Origin: Sporisorium sorghi
Taxonomy: Eukaryota; Basidiomycota; Ustilaginomycetes; Ustilaginales; Ustilaginaceae
Assembly (NCBI GenBank): GCA_023212695.1
Contig: JALCCG010000108.1
Location: 1 to 31,262, forward strand
Length of the DNA: 31,262 nt
Direction of reading: 5' to 3'
Made by a program: the position numbers and the translations under genes
Shown: in pieces, positions 20,701 to 29,347 of the stretch
Numbering within the stretch: position 1 is the stretch's first letter
Layout: each line of letters begins with the position of its first letter
Notes under the pieces: model-generated
Seen by the model: only the letters and a program-made list of their open reading frames with translations
The model's database searches: none
Told to the model about the DNA's origin: nothing

Positions 20701-22415
20701 GTCTTGTACGTGACCGTGTCCTTGCTATCCGCGTGTACTTGCTCGGTGGTAGCAATGTTGGCCTCCTCGGTATCGGGAGCAGGTACCGCCTCAGGAGCTG
20801 CTTCAGCAACCTCAACATTCTGCTGCTCCTGACGAGAACCATCATCGACAGCCTTCGCAACCGTACTTGCCGGTCCCTCGGTATCAGCAGGCACCACGTT
20901 GCGCCATGGCAGCCAAGACACGCGTCGCTCCCTAGCCGGTATGCGAGCCAGCGGTGGCTCCGCCTTGATGGTAGCGTCCGAATCGCGGCCTCCAGGAAAC
21001 GCTTTCTGACCGGCCGAACCCTGCGCCTCGACTTTGCCATCCGCCGACGGATCAAAAACATCGTTGTAGCCAAGCGACCTCCTAAACGCAGCTTCTTCCT
21101 CACTCATCGGCGGAGGCGGTGTGTCGTCTGCTGGTCCTTCCGCAACCTTCATAGGCACATCCTTCGCCTCAGACGCCACCTGCTCGCCAGCCTCGGCTGC
21201 CCAGCCAAGACCAAACCACGTCTTCCTGCGCGAGGCTGGCTGACTCGGACTCTGCTGCATAGCAGGTGCTTCCAGTTCCTTGGTCGCTTCTTGCAGCTTG
21301 GTGCTTGGAGTGAGGGACGAGCTGCGCTCCATCTCGTCCGCACTGCGCTTTGCTTGCGTCGGCAAGGCACCCGGCGAAGTGGGCAATCCAAGTCCAAGAT
21401 TCGCCGTTCCGAGCTTCCTGGGTGATACGACGCCAGAAGGCTCTGCGGGCGGTTTGTGGATGTAACTCTGCGGCCTGCGTCGGAGAGACAGCGGCTGAGT
21501 GCGGGCTACGGGCGAGGTGATGCGAGGCGCAGTCGTTGAGCTTGAAGTCGACTGAGCAGACGCGTTTCGCGTGCTAGTCGCCGTGGCTGCAGGGTTCTCG
21601 ACCGCAATGGTAGAAGACCGCGCAGGCAAACGTTGCGCAGAAGAAGCCTTGCCCTTGATGGTAGCATTCCTCGCTGGAGTTGATCCCGAAGCACTGCGAC
21701 TCTGAATCTGAGCAGCGTGACCGAGCGCAGTCAAATGACTCTTGTTGTCCACTGTCCGCCCGCTAATCGGCGTATCATCGATGCCAAGTTCAGGCGTCTG
21801 CGCCTCGACCGACAGCTGCTCCAGAAACTGGCCCGTAGGATTGCGGAAGGTGACCGAGTAGTTCGAGACGGATCTTGGTGCCCTATTGACCGCCGACAGC
21901 GTAGCATTCTGCCGCATGCTGGCAGAGGGTGCATTGGGTGCTGCTCGCTGTTGGCTGTTGATACTGTTGAGGGTGGACGAGCTCGCCACTCTCCTCAACG
22001 ATTCTGCTGCGCCTGGTCTTCTCGCGGTTTGTGCACCAGGCGTCAGGCTAGCCACTCTCTGAGCTTGCTTCTGGCGCTGTAGATCGTCTTTGGCCTGTGC
22101 CTCGTCGAGGAAGCGTCGAAAGTCGTCGCTCTCATCCGCACTTGTGAGCGCAGCCGAGGTGGAAGCTTTGGCGACAGAGAGCGAGTGAGGAGGAAAGTGT
22201 GAGCCGGAAGCACTGCGTGCGCTGGTGCTCAAGCTGCTGATGTTGGAGGACATTGAGGTCGAGTGAGGCAGTCCGCGGCGGTGACCTGCTCCTGCTCCTG
22301 CTCCTGCTCTGGTCTGTGTAGGAGAGGCCGAGATGCGACCCGAAGGAGCAGCCGACGTGGAAGGCGCTACGGTCGGCACCGCCACTGCGCGGTCGTGTGC
22401 CCAGTTGAAAGGCAT
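17739..22415 (-). CDS. Giant alpha/beta-hydrolase-fold protein (yeast YML020W-like), disordered N-terminus
   Basis: 1558 residues. The first roughly 1090 residues are low-complexity (Ser/Ala/Thr/Pro-rich, Gln7 run encoded near 20190), with scattered WxxW-like islands. The hydrolase domain occupies about 1120-1480. It has a strand plus HG oxyanion motif (VVIGVHGWF, about 1144), a nucleophile elbow AHSQG with Ser1235, an acid loop GSTDDNVVP (Asp about 1331) and a late His1406 in KGHSQVY, which together form a plausible Ser-Asp-His triad. From memory this resembles the fungal family around yeast YML020W, of unknown function. Lipase or esterase activity is inferred from the fold only; no substrate can be named. 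No signal peptide or membrane segment is evident. The ATG at 22415 is the first in-frame Met; the frame extends to a TTG at 22496. Start choice within the disordered region is uncertain. Confidence 0.75.
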   Translation of the reverse strand: MPFNWAHDRAVAVPTVAPSTSAAPSGRISASPTQTRAGAGAGAGHRRGLPHSTSMSSNISSLSTSARSASGSHFPPHSLSVAKASTSAALTSADESDDFRRFLDEAQAKDDLQRQKQAQRVASLTPGAQTARRPGAAESLRRVASSSTLNSINSQQRAAPNAPSASMRQNATLSAVNRAPRSVSNYSVTFRNPTGQFLEQLSVEAQTPELGIDDTPISGRTVDNKSHLTALGHAAQIQSRSASGSTPARNATIKGKASSAQRLPARSSTIAVENPAATATSTRNASAQSTSSSTTAPRITSPVARTQPLSLRRRPQSYIHKPPAEPSGVVSPRKLGTANLGLGLPTSPGALPTQAKRSADEMERSSSLTPSTKLQEATKELEAPAMQQSPSQPASRRKTWFGLGWAAEAGEQVASEAKDVPMKVAEGPADDTPPPPMSEEEAAFRRSLGYNDVFDPSADGKVEAQGSAGQKAFPGGRDSDATIKAEPPLARIPARERRVSWLPWRNVVPADTEGPASTVAKAVDDGSRQEQQNVEVAEAAPEAVPAPDTEEANIATTEQVHADSKDTVTYKTVVKRGWMGARYEVQEPVSGLRDVFDSPAPDAAQASASDATATDKHVDEPAADQGEASYPPAGPAQGSDEAANARQGSATWRWRFWSGHEDQPEVDATSAAQQLQVPAALPTARAADSVQPPDQVDAAVPMEIDQDGLHATVPTAPDGGSWTYSSYLASWVPTWVCNAQQQQQQQETAADDSAVPVADSAPTEPPAEMPSPPPRTPAEQVKADALARDASAAVFDANKAVLNSSTRSGWIKFFGSRSANPPREAPEAITNDDGMEVMDISEMDAPARPAAAARAIAASKSNDRLTADAAREQRSRTTTSGSVSGSKASSLAGDADASRAATPMSTSISKESVKNLGKAALTKAANATAASTLGLGKGKRTDAAQSGNNTSTGVNAGGNTNSTQPAKDISKNVAPNGSGPLRSGATTPTRTAGDPVPIAPPNLVLPSFEDTFARAPRMWAPKVGVLERTLSAVNSYLFSKVPDLERMKRPTRFSTYGESSLGSSASSFKGTAASFKGGRPTQRLAGKAKATGAGSSKDKGVETALKEVADSAQRLPRAWSTVGMHDRAQTKGTAGIGKIVVIGVHGWFTQSIFKNMIGEPTGTSAKFAAMQTESIRRHFLEAGLELNPEAITAISLQGDGKVADRVDRLFSELISRPNWVNDLKNADALFLSAHSQGAVVATQLLARLIEQRIVRADHTRICLLAMCGIHHGPFAHLKSSITASYINYFETAAAKELFEFQSSSTPVAKQYTAALKIVLDAGAKCVYVGSTDDNVVPIYSALNSSNNHPSILRALYIDGQAFPKVDFLTNLLVLCVAVRNAGLSDHNLLTLLSASVAGSLYGGKGHSQVYEERGVYDLATRYLFEVTHPRGEPTFVPGVPGSNANSTTRRVSSSGSEAGNDAPALVSEAFEAQRWNPYELPWSLRGLFEDKHVRSLFAEDMLTLLQSYDEWKPDPKAKALKDLQWRLAPMRSIKPPEVEGEEKADDDGAGGERKGSKL

Positions 22416-22909
22416 GTTGAGAGAGCAAAACGCCTTCGAGCGATGATGACAAGTCGTCGTCGATGCTGACTGCGCAATTTCAGGGCAGATAGCCAATCTG
22501 CCTCGGCGTGCGCCTTCTCTCTCAGCGTCGATTCGACATGCAGCGATCCGTGAGTGAGCTTCGAGTCGGATCGTCCGGCGAGAATTGCGCAGTGAGAGAT
22601 GGTGATGGCAGCTCCGATGGTTGGTTGTTGGAGCTTGAAGGATTCAAGTGCTGATAGCCACAAAGCAAAGAGAGTTGCGCTTTCAATTTTGGCTCAGACC
22701 TCTTTCGGCTCTCATCCGGAGCTGAGAGCGCGGTGTGAGGTTGGATTTTTTGAAAGCGGCACAGCACAGCTCAGCGCATTCACGCAGTCTGCCGGGTCAG
22801 GCACCCTGCATGTATGCTCGTTCTCTCACGCATGCTGCTGCTTTTGGCCCTTTCAATTCTTGACTCGTTTTCCTCCACATCAGCGAGGAAAAAAAAAAAA
22901 AAAAAAAAA
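22416..22909. other. Promoter region of the giant hydrolase gene, with A21 tract
   Basis: GC-balanced non-coding DNA upstream of the minus-strand hydrolase gene. It ends with a 21-base A run (22889-22909) that also marks the sharp boundary of the AT-rich island. No gene seen. Confidence 0.55.
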
Positions 22910-23520
22910 CACATTGGAATTTCGAGAGAAATTTAACCGTGTACCATTGGTTCTCTTATTGATAATGATACCAGATCCTTGTACCATCACTGATTCATAG
23001 CCTATGGTACAGCAATGATTGAGCTTGACTCATAGGCTGTCTATGAGTAAGCTATGATACATTTTGTGACTCATTGCCAATGATATCACGGATCATAGCT
23101 GATGAATAGCATTTAAAAACAAAAGAATAAAATAAAAATGCATCAAATAAACCAGCAGCATGGACAATTGTATGGTTTTAATGGAGAAACAGCAGGAAAG
23201 TGCGCATTTTCCTCATAGAATGCATGCAGGCCAGCCCATAACTTAGCCTGGTTGGTCCAGGCCTCGGAGCAACCTGTGGTGGGAGTTCACAGGGCTGTCC
23301 AGACTTGTGGCCGGAAATTTGGACGCGTATTTTTTTGATTATAAAAGTGTTAGACCTTGCCTTGTCTATGAAATAACGGTGTATCATTGGCAAATCATCG
23401 CCAATTCCTGTGACAAAATTTGCGGAAATTTGGTCAATTACACAACCCTGATTCACTGCCAGTGAGAGACCTATGTAACACGGTGTAAATTATCCCACCT
23501 TTTCCGATGTGAAAACCCCT
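22910..23520. other. AT-rich, hairpin-rich island (possible mobile-element relic)
   Basis: Roughly 600 bp whose composition is clearly more AT-rich than anything nearby. It is dense with short perfect inverted repeats: GTACCAT 22981-22987 with ATGGTAC 23004-23010; ACTCATAG 23028-23035 with CTATGAGT 23041-23048; ATTGGC 23386-23391 with GCCAAT 23400-23405; TCACTG 23453-23458 with CAGTGA 23460-23465. An 11-bp arm TGCCAATGATA (23075-23085) is inverted at 23382-23392. The 92-codon minus-strand frame across it resembles no known protein. A decayed MITE or other transposon is the leading idea; an AT-rich regulatory or replication region is the alternative. Confidence 0.5.
23340..23347 (+). promoter_or_regulatory. 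TATA-like element upstream of the TFIIIC-subunit gene
   Basis: TATAAAAG on the coding strand, 278 bases upstream of the ATG at 23625, inside the AT-rich island. In such AT-rich DNA a chance match is likely, so this is tentative. Confidence 0.3.
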
Positions 23521-23624
23521 CAAAACTGTTAAGCCTTCGACAATTGGACCCTGAAGAAGCTCGACCTCCTTCTTTCCGCACCATCCTCCTTCACCATCTC
23601 TTCCACCAGCGACGACAAGCGACA

Positions 23625-24722
23625 ATGACACTGCCCCCACTCATCGACGCATCCTGGCACCGCCTGCCCGAAGACACATTCGGCGCGGGGCCGTCATCAC
23701 ACACCCCTCTCGACCCTACCACTACCACCTCGGACGGCACCGACAGCGACGACGCCTCGTCCAGCTGGTCCTTTTCGGACACCGAGGAGCTCGTCACGCT
23801 CGATCTGGGCACGGAGCGCATTGCCAAACGCGCGCTTCTCGGCTACACGTCCGGGCTGGACTTTGTCGACGACACCGCCGCCACCTCCGCCTCTGCTTCC
23901 GCTGCGTCGAGCGCGCGCAGCGTGCGCGGGTTCCGCTCCAACATCGACACGGCCTCGCCCGCCAAACCCACCCACCGCACCACGAACACCCCGCATATAG
24001 CCGCAGGGAAGCACCTCTCGCTCACGGGGCTGGACACGCCGGCTCCGCTGCTAAAGATCGCAGACACCGTGCTGCGCGGCACACACATGCGCGTGTTTGG
24101 CAGCGAGATCGTGCTGCGCGACGAGTTTGACGCCACGCGCCCGCGCGGAGCACAGCACCGGCTGCAGCCCCTACCGCCATCCACCGCCGATGGGCGCGCC
24201 AGTGTTTCGTCCTCTACAACGCGCAGAAGGATCGTGTTTCGGCCCGTGTACGACCCCGCCGCGCGCGAGGCTGACGACAGCGAGGCGTATGAAAGGCTGA
24301 GGGCGCTCGCTGGGCTGCAGGCGTTTGCAGGGATGGAGGGTAAGAAGATGGTGGCCGAGGGTGAGGAGGAGCAGAGGCTGGCGTCGCTGGCGGGTCTGAC
24401 GGGTGACAAGGGCGGGCAGGGTGAGGCGGGCCAAAGGGGTGTGGGCAAGGGCAAGTACAAGCGGAAGGAGGTTTCGGATCAGGAGCAGATTGTTCGGGCG
24501 GCTGAGAGGAAGATTCGCAAGGCGGCTAAGTTGCATGCTCAACAGCAGCAGCAGCAACGGCAGCAGGCACAACAGCAGGAGGAGCACGAGCAACAGGTCT
24601 CATCTGCAACACCTCAAGCAGAGGCGGTGGCACAGTCACAACGCGAGGATGAAGCAGGGAGAGCCGACCAGGAAAGCACAGAGCAGCAGCCTCCGCCGTC
24701 GTTCGATCCAAATCAGCCTTGA
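23625..24722 (+). CDS. TFIIIC subunit with triple-barrel domain (Tfc7/Sfc7/GTF3C6-like)
   Basis: 365 residues. The TFIIIC triple-barrel signature is split by a low-complexity insertion. The first strand block is ELVTLDLG (about 55-62). After a Ser/Ala/Thr-rich insert of about 60 residues comes LTGLDTPAPLLKIADTVLRG, then THMRVFGSEIVLRDEF (together about 134-168), matching the family's 'GLDT-P-L-I---F-G-----GT-L-F' pattern. A conserved-looking IVFRPVYDP follows (about 205). The C-terminal third is charged and Gln-rich (coiled-coil-like), with a Lys/Arg patch. Family members (yeast Tfc7/tau55, human GTF3C6) heterodimerise with tau95/GTF3C5 through this barrel in the TFIIIC subcomplex that binds A boxes of tRNA genes for RNA polymerase III. 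The first in-frame ATG is 23625; the frame opens at a TTG at 23544. It converges on RPN3. Confidence 0.75.
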   Translation: MTLPPLIDASWHRLPEDTFGAGPSSHTPLDPTTTTSDGTDSDDASSSWSFSDTEELVTLDLGTERIAKRALLGYTSGLDFVDDTAATSASASAASSARSVRGFRSNIDTASPAKPTHRTTNTPHIAAGKHLSLTGLDTPAPLLKIADTVLRGTHMRVFGSEIVLRDEFDATRPRGAQHRLQPLPPSTADGRASVSSSTTRRRIVFRPVYDPAAREADDSEAYERLRALAGLQAFAGMEGKKMVAEGEEEQRLASLAGLTGDKGGQGEAGQRGVGKGKYKRKEVSDQEQIVRAAERKIRKAAKLHAQQQQQQRQQAQQQEEHEQQVSSATPQAEAVAQSQREDEAGRADQESTEQQPPPSFDPNQP

Positions 24723-24850
24723 GCTGTGCCGTTCAATGCAAGCATTTCAGCGTCACAGCACACAATCGCAAACAACTTCGCACACACGACAACCTCTGAG
24801 AAAAGCACATCTGGAATTGCACCCACGCAACATTCTTCTTCCCATCTTCG
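24723..24850. other. Convergent intergenic spacer (128 bp)
   Basis: Shared 3' region of the TFIIIC-subunit gene (+) and RPN3 (-). No gene or conspicuous hairpin seen. Confidence 0.55.
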
Positions 24851-26635
24851 TTAGGCCCAATCATCATCGCTATCGTCCATCTCGCCATCCGCGATCTCAG
24901 CCGCCAACTCGCGCTCGCGCTCATGCGCCTCGGCCACGCTGTTGAGCTCGGCCTTGTGCCCATTCAGCGGGTACCGCATCGCCTTGACGCTCTCGTTGTG
25001 CAGCTGCAAGCAGAACTGGATGCGCTGCTGGAACTGCTGCATCGGCTCGTCCGTTTCATACAGATCCTTGGTCTCCCTGTTCACCATCTCGGCCTTCTCG
25101 TGGTCCACGCGCGTATCGCGACTGTCCACCACATTGTCGCGGATCGCCTTGGCCACGATGTACTCGGCGTCCTCCTCCGACTCGAGGTGCAGCTTGTGCG
25201 TGATGTCGGCAAGCGAGATGTGCGAGTACGAGAGCGAGATCATGCGGATGCCCGTCTTGATCACGTTGTGGCGCAGGCGCACGATGAGCGACAGCGTCTT
25301 GTCCGTCTGGAAGAGCGCCGTGTGCTTTTGCAGCGTCGACTGGAAGCGCTGCAGGTCGCCCACGCGTACGGCTTGGACGATCTCCATGTACGGCGCCAGC
25401 GCCTTGCGCAGAACAGGCGTGCGGAAGATGGAGCGTTCCGGGATCTCACCCATGAGCAGCTCCACCACGACCAACAGCTTGTATGCCGTCTGGAGGAATC
25501 CAGCTGCTGTCTGGGACTGCCCGACCGGGTTTGACTCCTTCTTGTCAGCAACGGCAGGCTTGGCAGTGGCAGCACCAGCAGCAGAAGCACCATCGCTACC
25601 AGCCGCACCCGACTCTTGCGGAAGCGAAGCCTGAGGTGCGCGTCGAATCGCCTGCTGCAGATGCACATGCGCCTGCGTGTAATCCAGCTGCACGGCGCGA
25701 ATGCGACCCACGTAGTAATCGTACCTAGCCACCTGAGGGTTGCTTGCGCTCGATCGGGGGAACGGAGCCCTAGCAACCAGCTTATCAGCCTGATCGTAAA
25801 GGTTGGCTTCCACAATGTACGACCTCAGCAGCAGGTTGATGATGGTCGCCTCGGTCTCGGTGTCGTGACGAAGCGAGGCGGTTCGCTGCAGACCGAGCAG
25901 CTGGCTTCGAATGGCGGTGAGACCGCCCTCGACGCGCGCGCCTTTGGCCTTGGCGTGCTGTTCGGCCTTGAGCTCCTCGGCTCGTCCCAGGTAGAAGATG
26001 GTCTTGGCGGCGAGGTGGTCCAGCGTCCTCCTGTTCTGCTGCGTGATGGTGGAGATGGATGCGACGGCCTCGTTGGAGGCAGCGTCGAGCTTCTTGTTGT
26101 CGATCAGGTGGACGAGCGTCAGCAAGCGCAAGTAGGCGACCAGCTCGGGCTGAGCTTCGGGCTGCCTCTGCACGGGCTTCGACGCAGGAACCGCCTTGTT
26201 TTCCTTGGTTGGTTCCGCCTTGGGCTCGGCAGAATCAACGTCCATCGCATCAGAGCCAGCTGCGGCGTTGGAGCTGGCAGTGCTGCTTGCAGAAGGCGCT
26301 TCGGGCTTGTAGGGCTGAGGCAAAAAGGTGAGCAAATGCTTCTGGATCGAGGCGTTGTCCTGTGCGTTGGCGAGGATGCCTTCCTGCACAGCCAGTGCCA
26401 GCACTTCCGGGTAAGCATTGACCTTTCTCCTGACGTAGGGAAGCGTTCGAAGCACACGCGCAGTGAAACGCTGCTCGATGTGCGACACACTACGCTCGAT
26501 CAAGAGAAAGTTGTGTCGAAGCAGGGCGAGAAGCTGCTCTTTTTCGCTTGGCGGCTTGACAGCAGCGGCATCGACTGGCTTGGTTGTGGAAGCAGCAGGA
26601 GCATCCTCCTTGGATGCCTTGACTGGCTCTGGCAT
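24851..26635 (-). CDS. RPN3: 26S proteasome regulatory subunit RPN3 (PSMD3)
   Basis: 594 residues, close to the usual RPN3/PSMD3 length. An N-terminal linker (1-30) and a helical segment EKEQLLALLRHNFLLIERSV are followed by TPR-like helical repeats (about 160-370). The C-terminal PCI domain (about 375-530) includes the family-typical run VRLRHNVIKTGIRMISLSYSHISLADI and the acidic HLESEEDAEYIVAKAIRD. The protein ends in the acidic tail DDSDDDWA. RPN3 is a horseshoe subunit of the lid in the 19S particle, which supports Rpn11 and substrate deubiquitination. It is essential in yeast. Ala/Gln-rich linkers (about 115-165 and 335-370) are lineage insertions. The start is an ATG. No yeast-type PACE element (GGTGGCAAA) was noticed upstream. 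Confidence 0.95.
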   Translation of the reverse strand: MPEPVKASKEDAPAASTTKPVDAAAVKPPSEKEQLLALLRHNFLLIERSVSHIEQRFTARVLRTLPYVRRKVNAYPEVLALAVQEGILANAQDNASIQKHLLTFLPQPYKPEAPSASSTASSNAAAGSDAMDVDSAEPKAEPTKENKAVPASKPVQRQPEAQPELVAYLRLLTLVHLIDNKKLDAASNEAVASISTITQQNRRTLDHLAAKTIFYLGRAEELKAEQHAKAKGARVEGGLTAIRSQLLGLQRTASLRHDTETEATIINLLLRSYIVEANLYDQADKLVARAPFPRSSASNPQVARYDYYVGRIRAVQLDYTQAHVHLQQAIRRAPQASLPQESGAAGSDGASAAGAATAKPAVADKKESNPVGQSQTAAGFLQTAYKLLVVVELLMGEIPERSIFRTPVLRKALAPYMEIVQAVRVGDLQRFQSTLQKHTALFQTDKTLSLIVRLRHNVIKTGIRMISLSYSHISLADITHKLHLESEEDAEYIVAKAIRDNVVDSRDTRVDHEKAEMVNRETKDLYETDEPMQQFQQRIQFCLQLHNESVKAMRYPLNGHKAELNSVAEAHERERELAAEIADGEMDDSDDDWA

Positions 26636-27137
26636 GATTGGCGGCGGATTCGTAGAGATGTGTAGAGTCGGCTCGAGTTGTGATCAATGTCGAAGGTGGT
26701 TCAGAGTGTCGATCAAAAGAAAAGATGCAGAGCAATGAGAAGGTGTTGGTCGGGAGGCAGAAGACAGCGTAGCCAGCCGTGTTGCCGCTTTGGCTGAGAC
26801 GCGCGGTCGAGTCGATCACAAAATCCGATTTCTCGCTTTCTCGCTCAGACCTCCACCAAACTCGGATTTTCTGCGCCAAAAACATCAAGGTTGCAGACGG
26901 TCTAACAAGTGTAAGCATTTTTTTTTTTTTTTTTTTTTTTGCTCGTGCTCACCGTTCTCCCCTGAAGGCTACACAGACGACGAACAGACAGGCAAGGAAG
27001 GCCCTCAAAGCCTGTGATCATCACTGCAAAGACAGAAGAGCGAGATGAATGCATGCAATGACCAGATACAGATACAAATACAAATAAAGATAGTAACTAA
27101 GAGGTGGTGAGGAACAGCGACATCAAGCTCTTACTGC
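26636..27137. other. RPN3 promoter and NT-C2 gene 3' region
   Basis: 502 bp between two minus-strand genes. It holds a 23-base T run (26918-26940; poly-A on the RPN3 coding strand), about 285 bases upstream of the RPN3 ATG, and an imperfect hexamer-like repeat of CAGATA/CAAATA at about 27062-27088 just past the NT-C2 stop. No further gene seen. Confidence 0.6.
26918..26940. repeat. Poly(T) tract, T23, upstream of RPN3
   Basis: A run of 23 T on the plus strand, equal to poly(A) on the coding strand of RPN3. It is the probable nucleosome-excluding core of the RPN3 promoter. Confidence 0.85.
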
Positions 27138-29316
27138 TCAGACGGCAGCGCCGTACAGCGGAAACCCAGCAGTGGCGAGCGCCGGCTCGGCTGTTTTGAC
27201 TGGCTCTCCGTCACGAGTCCAGTCACCGTCGTGATCCACGTCATGGTAGATCGTCCCAGCGGTGGCCTCGCGCTCGCGCGGTGGTCTCATTGTCTCGGAT
27301 GCCGACTCGCGTGGAGTGACGGGAGAGTCGGGCACAGAGTTGATGGAAGCGAGCGAGCCGAATCGGTTCGATCTCGCATCTTCAAAGTCTGCCTCGTCCG
27401 AGTCTCCGGATTCCGAAGCCGACGACGACGACTCTAGACAAGGCGGAAGAGGAGCGGGCGCCGTCGAGACGGGTCGCAGCCAGCCTGCGCCCTGCCAGCC
27501 TTTGGTCGCGGCTTCCGAGGGCTCGATCCCGCGGTTGCCCTTCGAACGCCTCTCACGGCCAGAGACGCCCTGGCTGTCGTTTGCAGGCAGTACCTCCGAT
27601 CCCGAGCCAGGACGCGACGACGATCGGCTCGAAAACTGATCGCTCGCACGGCTCGTACGCTTCAGCCGCTCCAGACCCACCGTGGCATTCTTCGACAAGC
27701 TCGGAGGCATCATGAGCTCGGCCTGGTACAGTTCGTCGAGATCGCTCGAGCTCAGCTTTTTGGCGGATGATGCCGAAGATGGAGGAGGGCTGGCAGCGTC
27801 GGCTTCCTTGCGCGGCAGTGGGGAGAGGAGCGCAGTGTCGATCGACTGCGTCGTGCTGTGGGCCTCCGCGGCTGGCTCTGCACCCGAGGTGTTGGCGGTC
27901 AGATCAACAGCATACAAAGATGGAGCAGTAATGCCACCAGCGCGGACAGGGATGTAAGCATGATCCACGACGACGGACGGTGGCGGTGGCATGGCAGCTC
28001 GGTCCTGTGCTTCCTTATCGTCGAGCGTCTCGGCGACTGGCGTGATTTCCTGCGAGGTTCGAGCGTCCCTTGACCCATCACCGCCATCCAAGTTCCAACG
28101 AACAGACGAGAGCCGCTTGGCCGACGCGCGTGTCGCGCTGGGAGGTGCGACATTCGCCGACTCGTTGTTGGTGCGTTGCAGTGTATCTGTCGAGGCCGAC
28201 GGCGACTCGACGAACGGACCTGGCGTCAGTTTGCCAGCGTCAGGAGTTGGAACGCTGAGATGGCGGCTCTGCGATTTGTCTCCAGGCAGACTGCCGGGGT
28301 CGGTGGTGGTGGTGGTGGTGGTGGTGGAAGAAGTGGCCTTGCTGCTGTTCTTGGTGTCCTTCTTTGCTTTCACCTTGTCCTTGCGGTCCTTTTCCTTTTC
28401 CTTTTCCTTGTCCTTGTCCTTGGAGCGAATCAGGCCAAAGGAAAAGGATCGCTCCGACTTTTTGGATAGATGCGACGCCGAACTGACAGTGCGAGGGCGC
28501 TCTCGTGATCGTTCTCGTGACCGTTCCGACGACTTGCTCGCCTTGTGGCTAAGCTGGCGCGCCTCGCGCGTGTCGGAGTCGACCAAAGCTACGGCACGCT
28601 CGGCTCTGGCAGCGCGAGCGGCAGCGGCTTTGGCAGCGGCAGCTTCATCCTGGACCTGACCATTGTGACTGCCGCCGACGGAAATTCCTTTGAAGATGGC
28701 ATTGACGACATCTTCGGGCGCGCGATCGCCCTGGGAGCGACCCGACAAGAAAGACGCTTCGTGGCTGCGATGCGATTTCTTCTTGGCGCCTCCCGAGCCC
28801 GGAGCAGCTGAGACGAGATTATCTTCGGGAACGCGGTTGGTCCAGGTTCTCTTGGTGTAGATCGACTTGAGAGGAGGCCCATACAAGCTGTGATGCGAGT
28901 AGACCGATCCATTCGGGTGATTCAATGTGAAGCTGCTGGCACTGGGCAGGCCGGTGCCCATGAGGCTCTGATTTCGGATGGAAGCACTGGCGCGGATGGG
29001 CTCGTTGCGCAGACTGCTGTCCGAACTGCCACTGTGCGAAGAGGCTGGATCGCTGGCGGAGCGTGTTGGAGCAGTGTCTTGGGTGGATTCCAGCAGGGAA
29101 GGAGCCATGATGGAGCCCAAGCCGTTGACCATGAGTCCATTGGTGATAGGCGGGACGTAGTATTCGCGCGCACCGCCGAGGAAAGTCATGCTGATGGTGA
29201 TCTTGACGGTGGCATTGGTCTTGCTGTCATTGAGCAGGAACTTGCGCGTTTCGGTTCGATTGAAACGGTCACGATACGAATGCTCTCCTCCAGGTCCGTG
29301 GTGATGGTGTCCATGG

Positions 29317-29347
<31 letters not shown>

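Noticed and set aside
23178..23456. 92-codon minus-strand frame in the AT-rich island
   Set aside because: I compared it mentally with transposase, reverse transcriptase and small secreted proteins and saw no motif. It is more likely chance than a transposon remnant.
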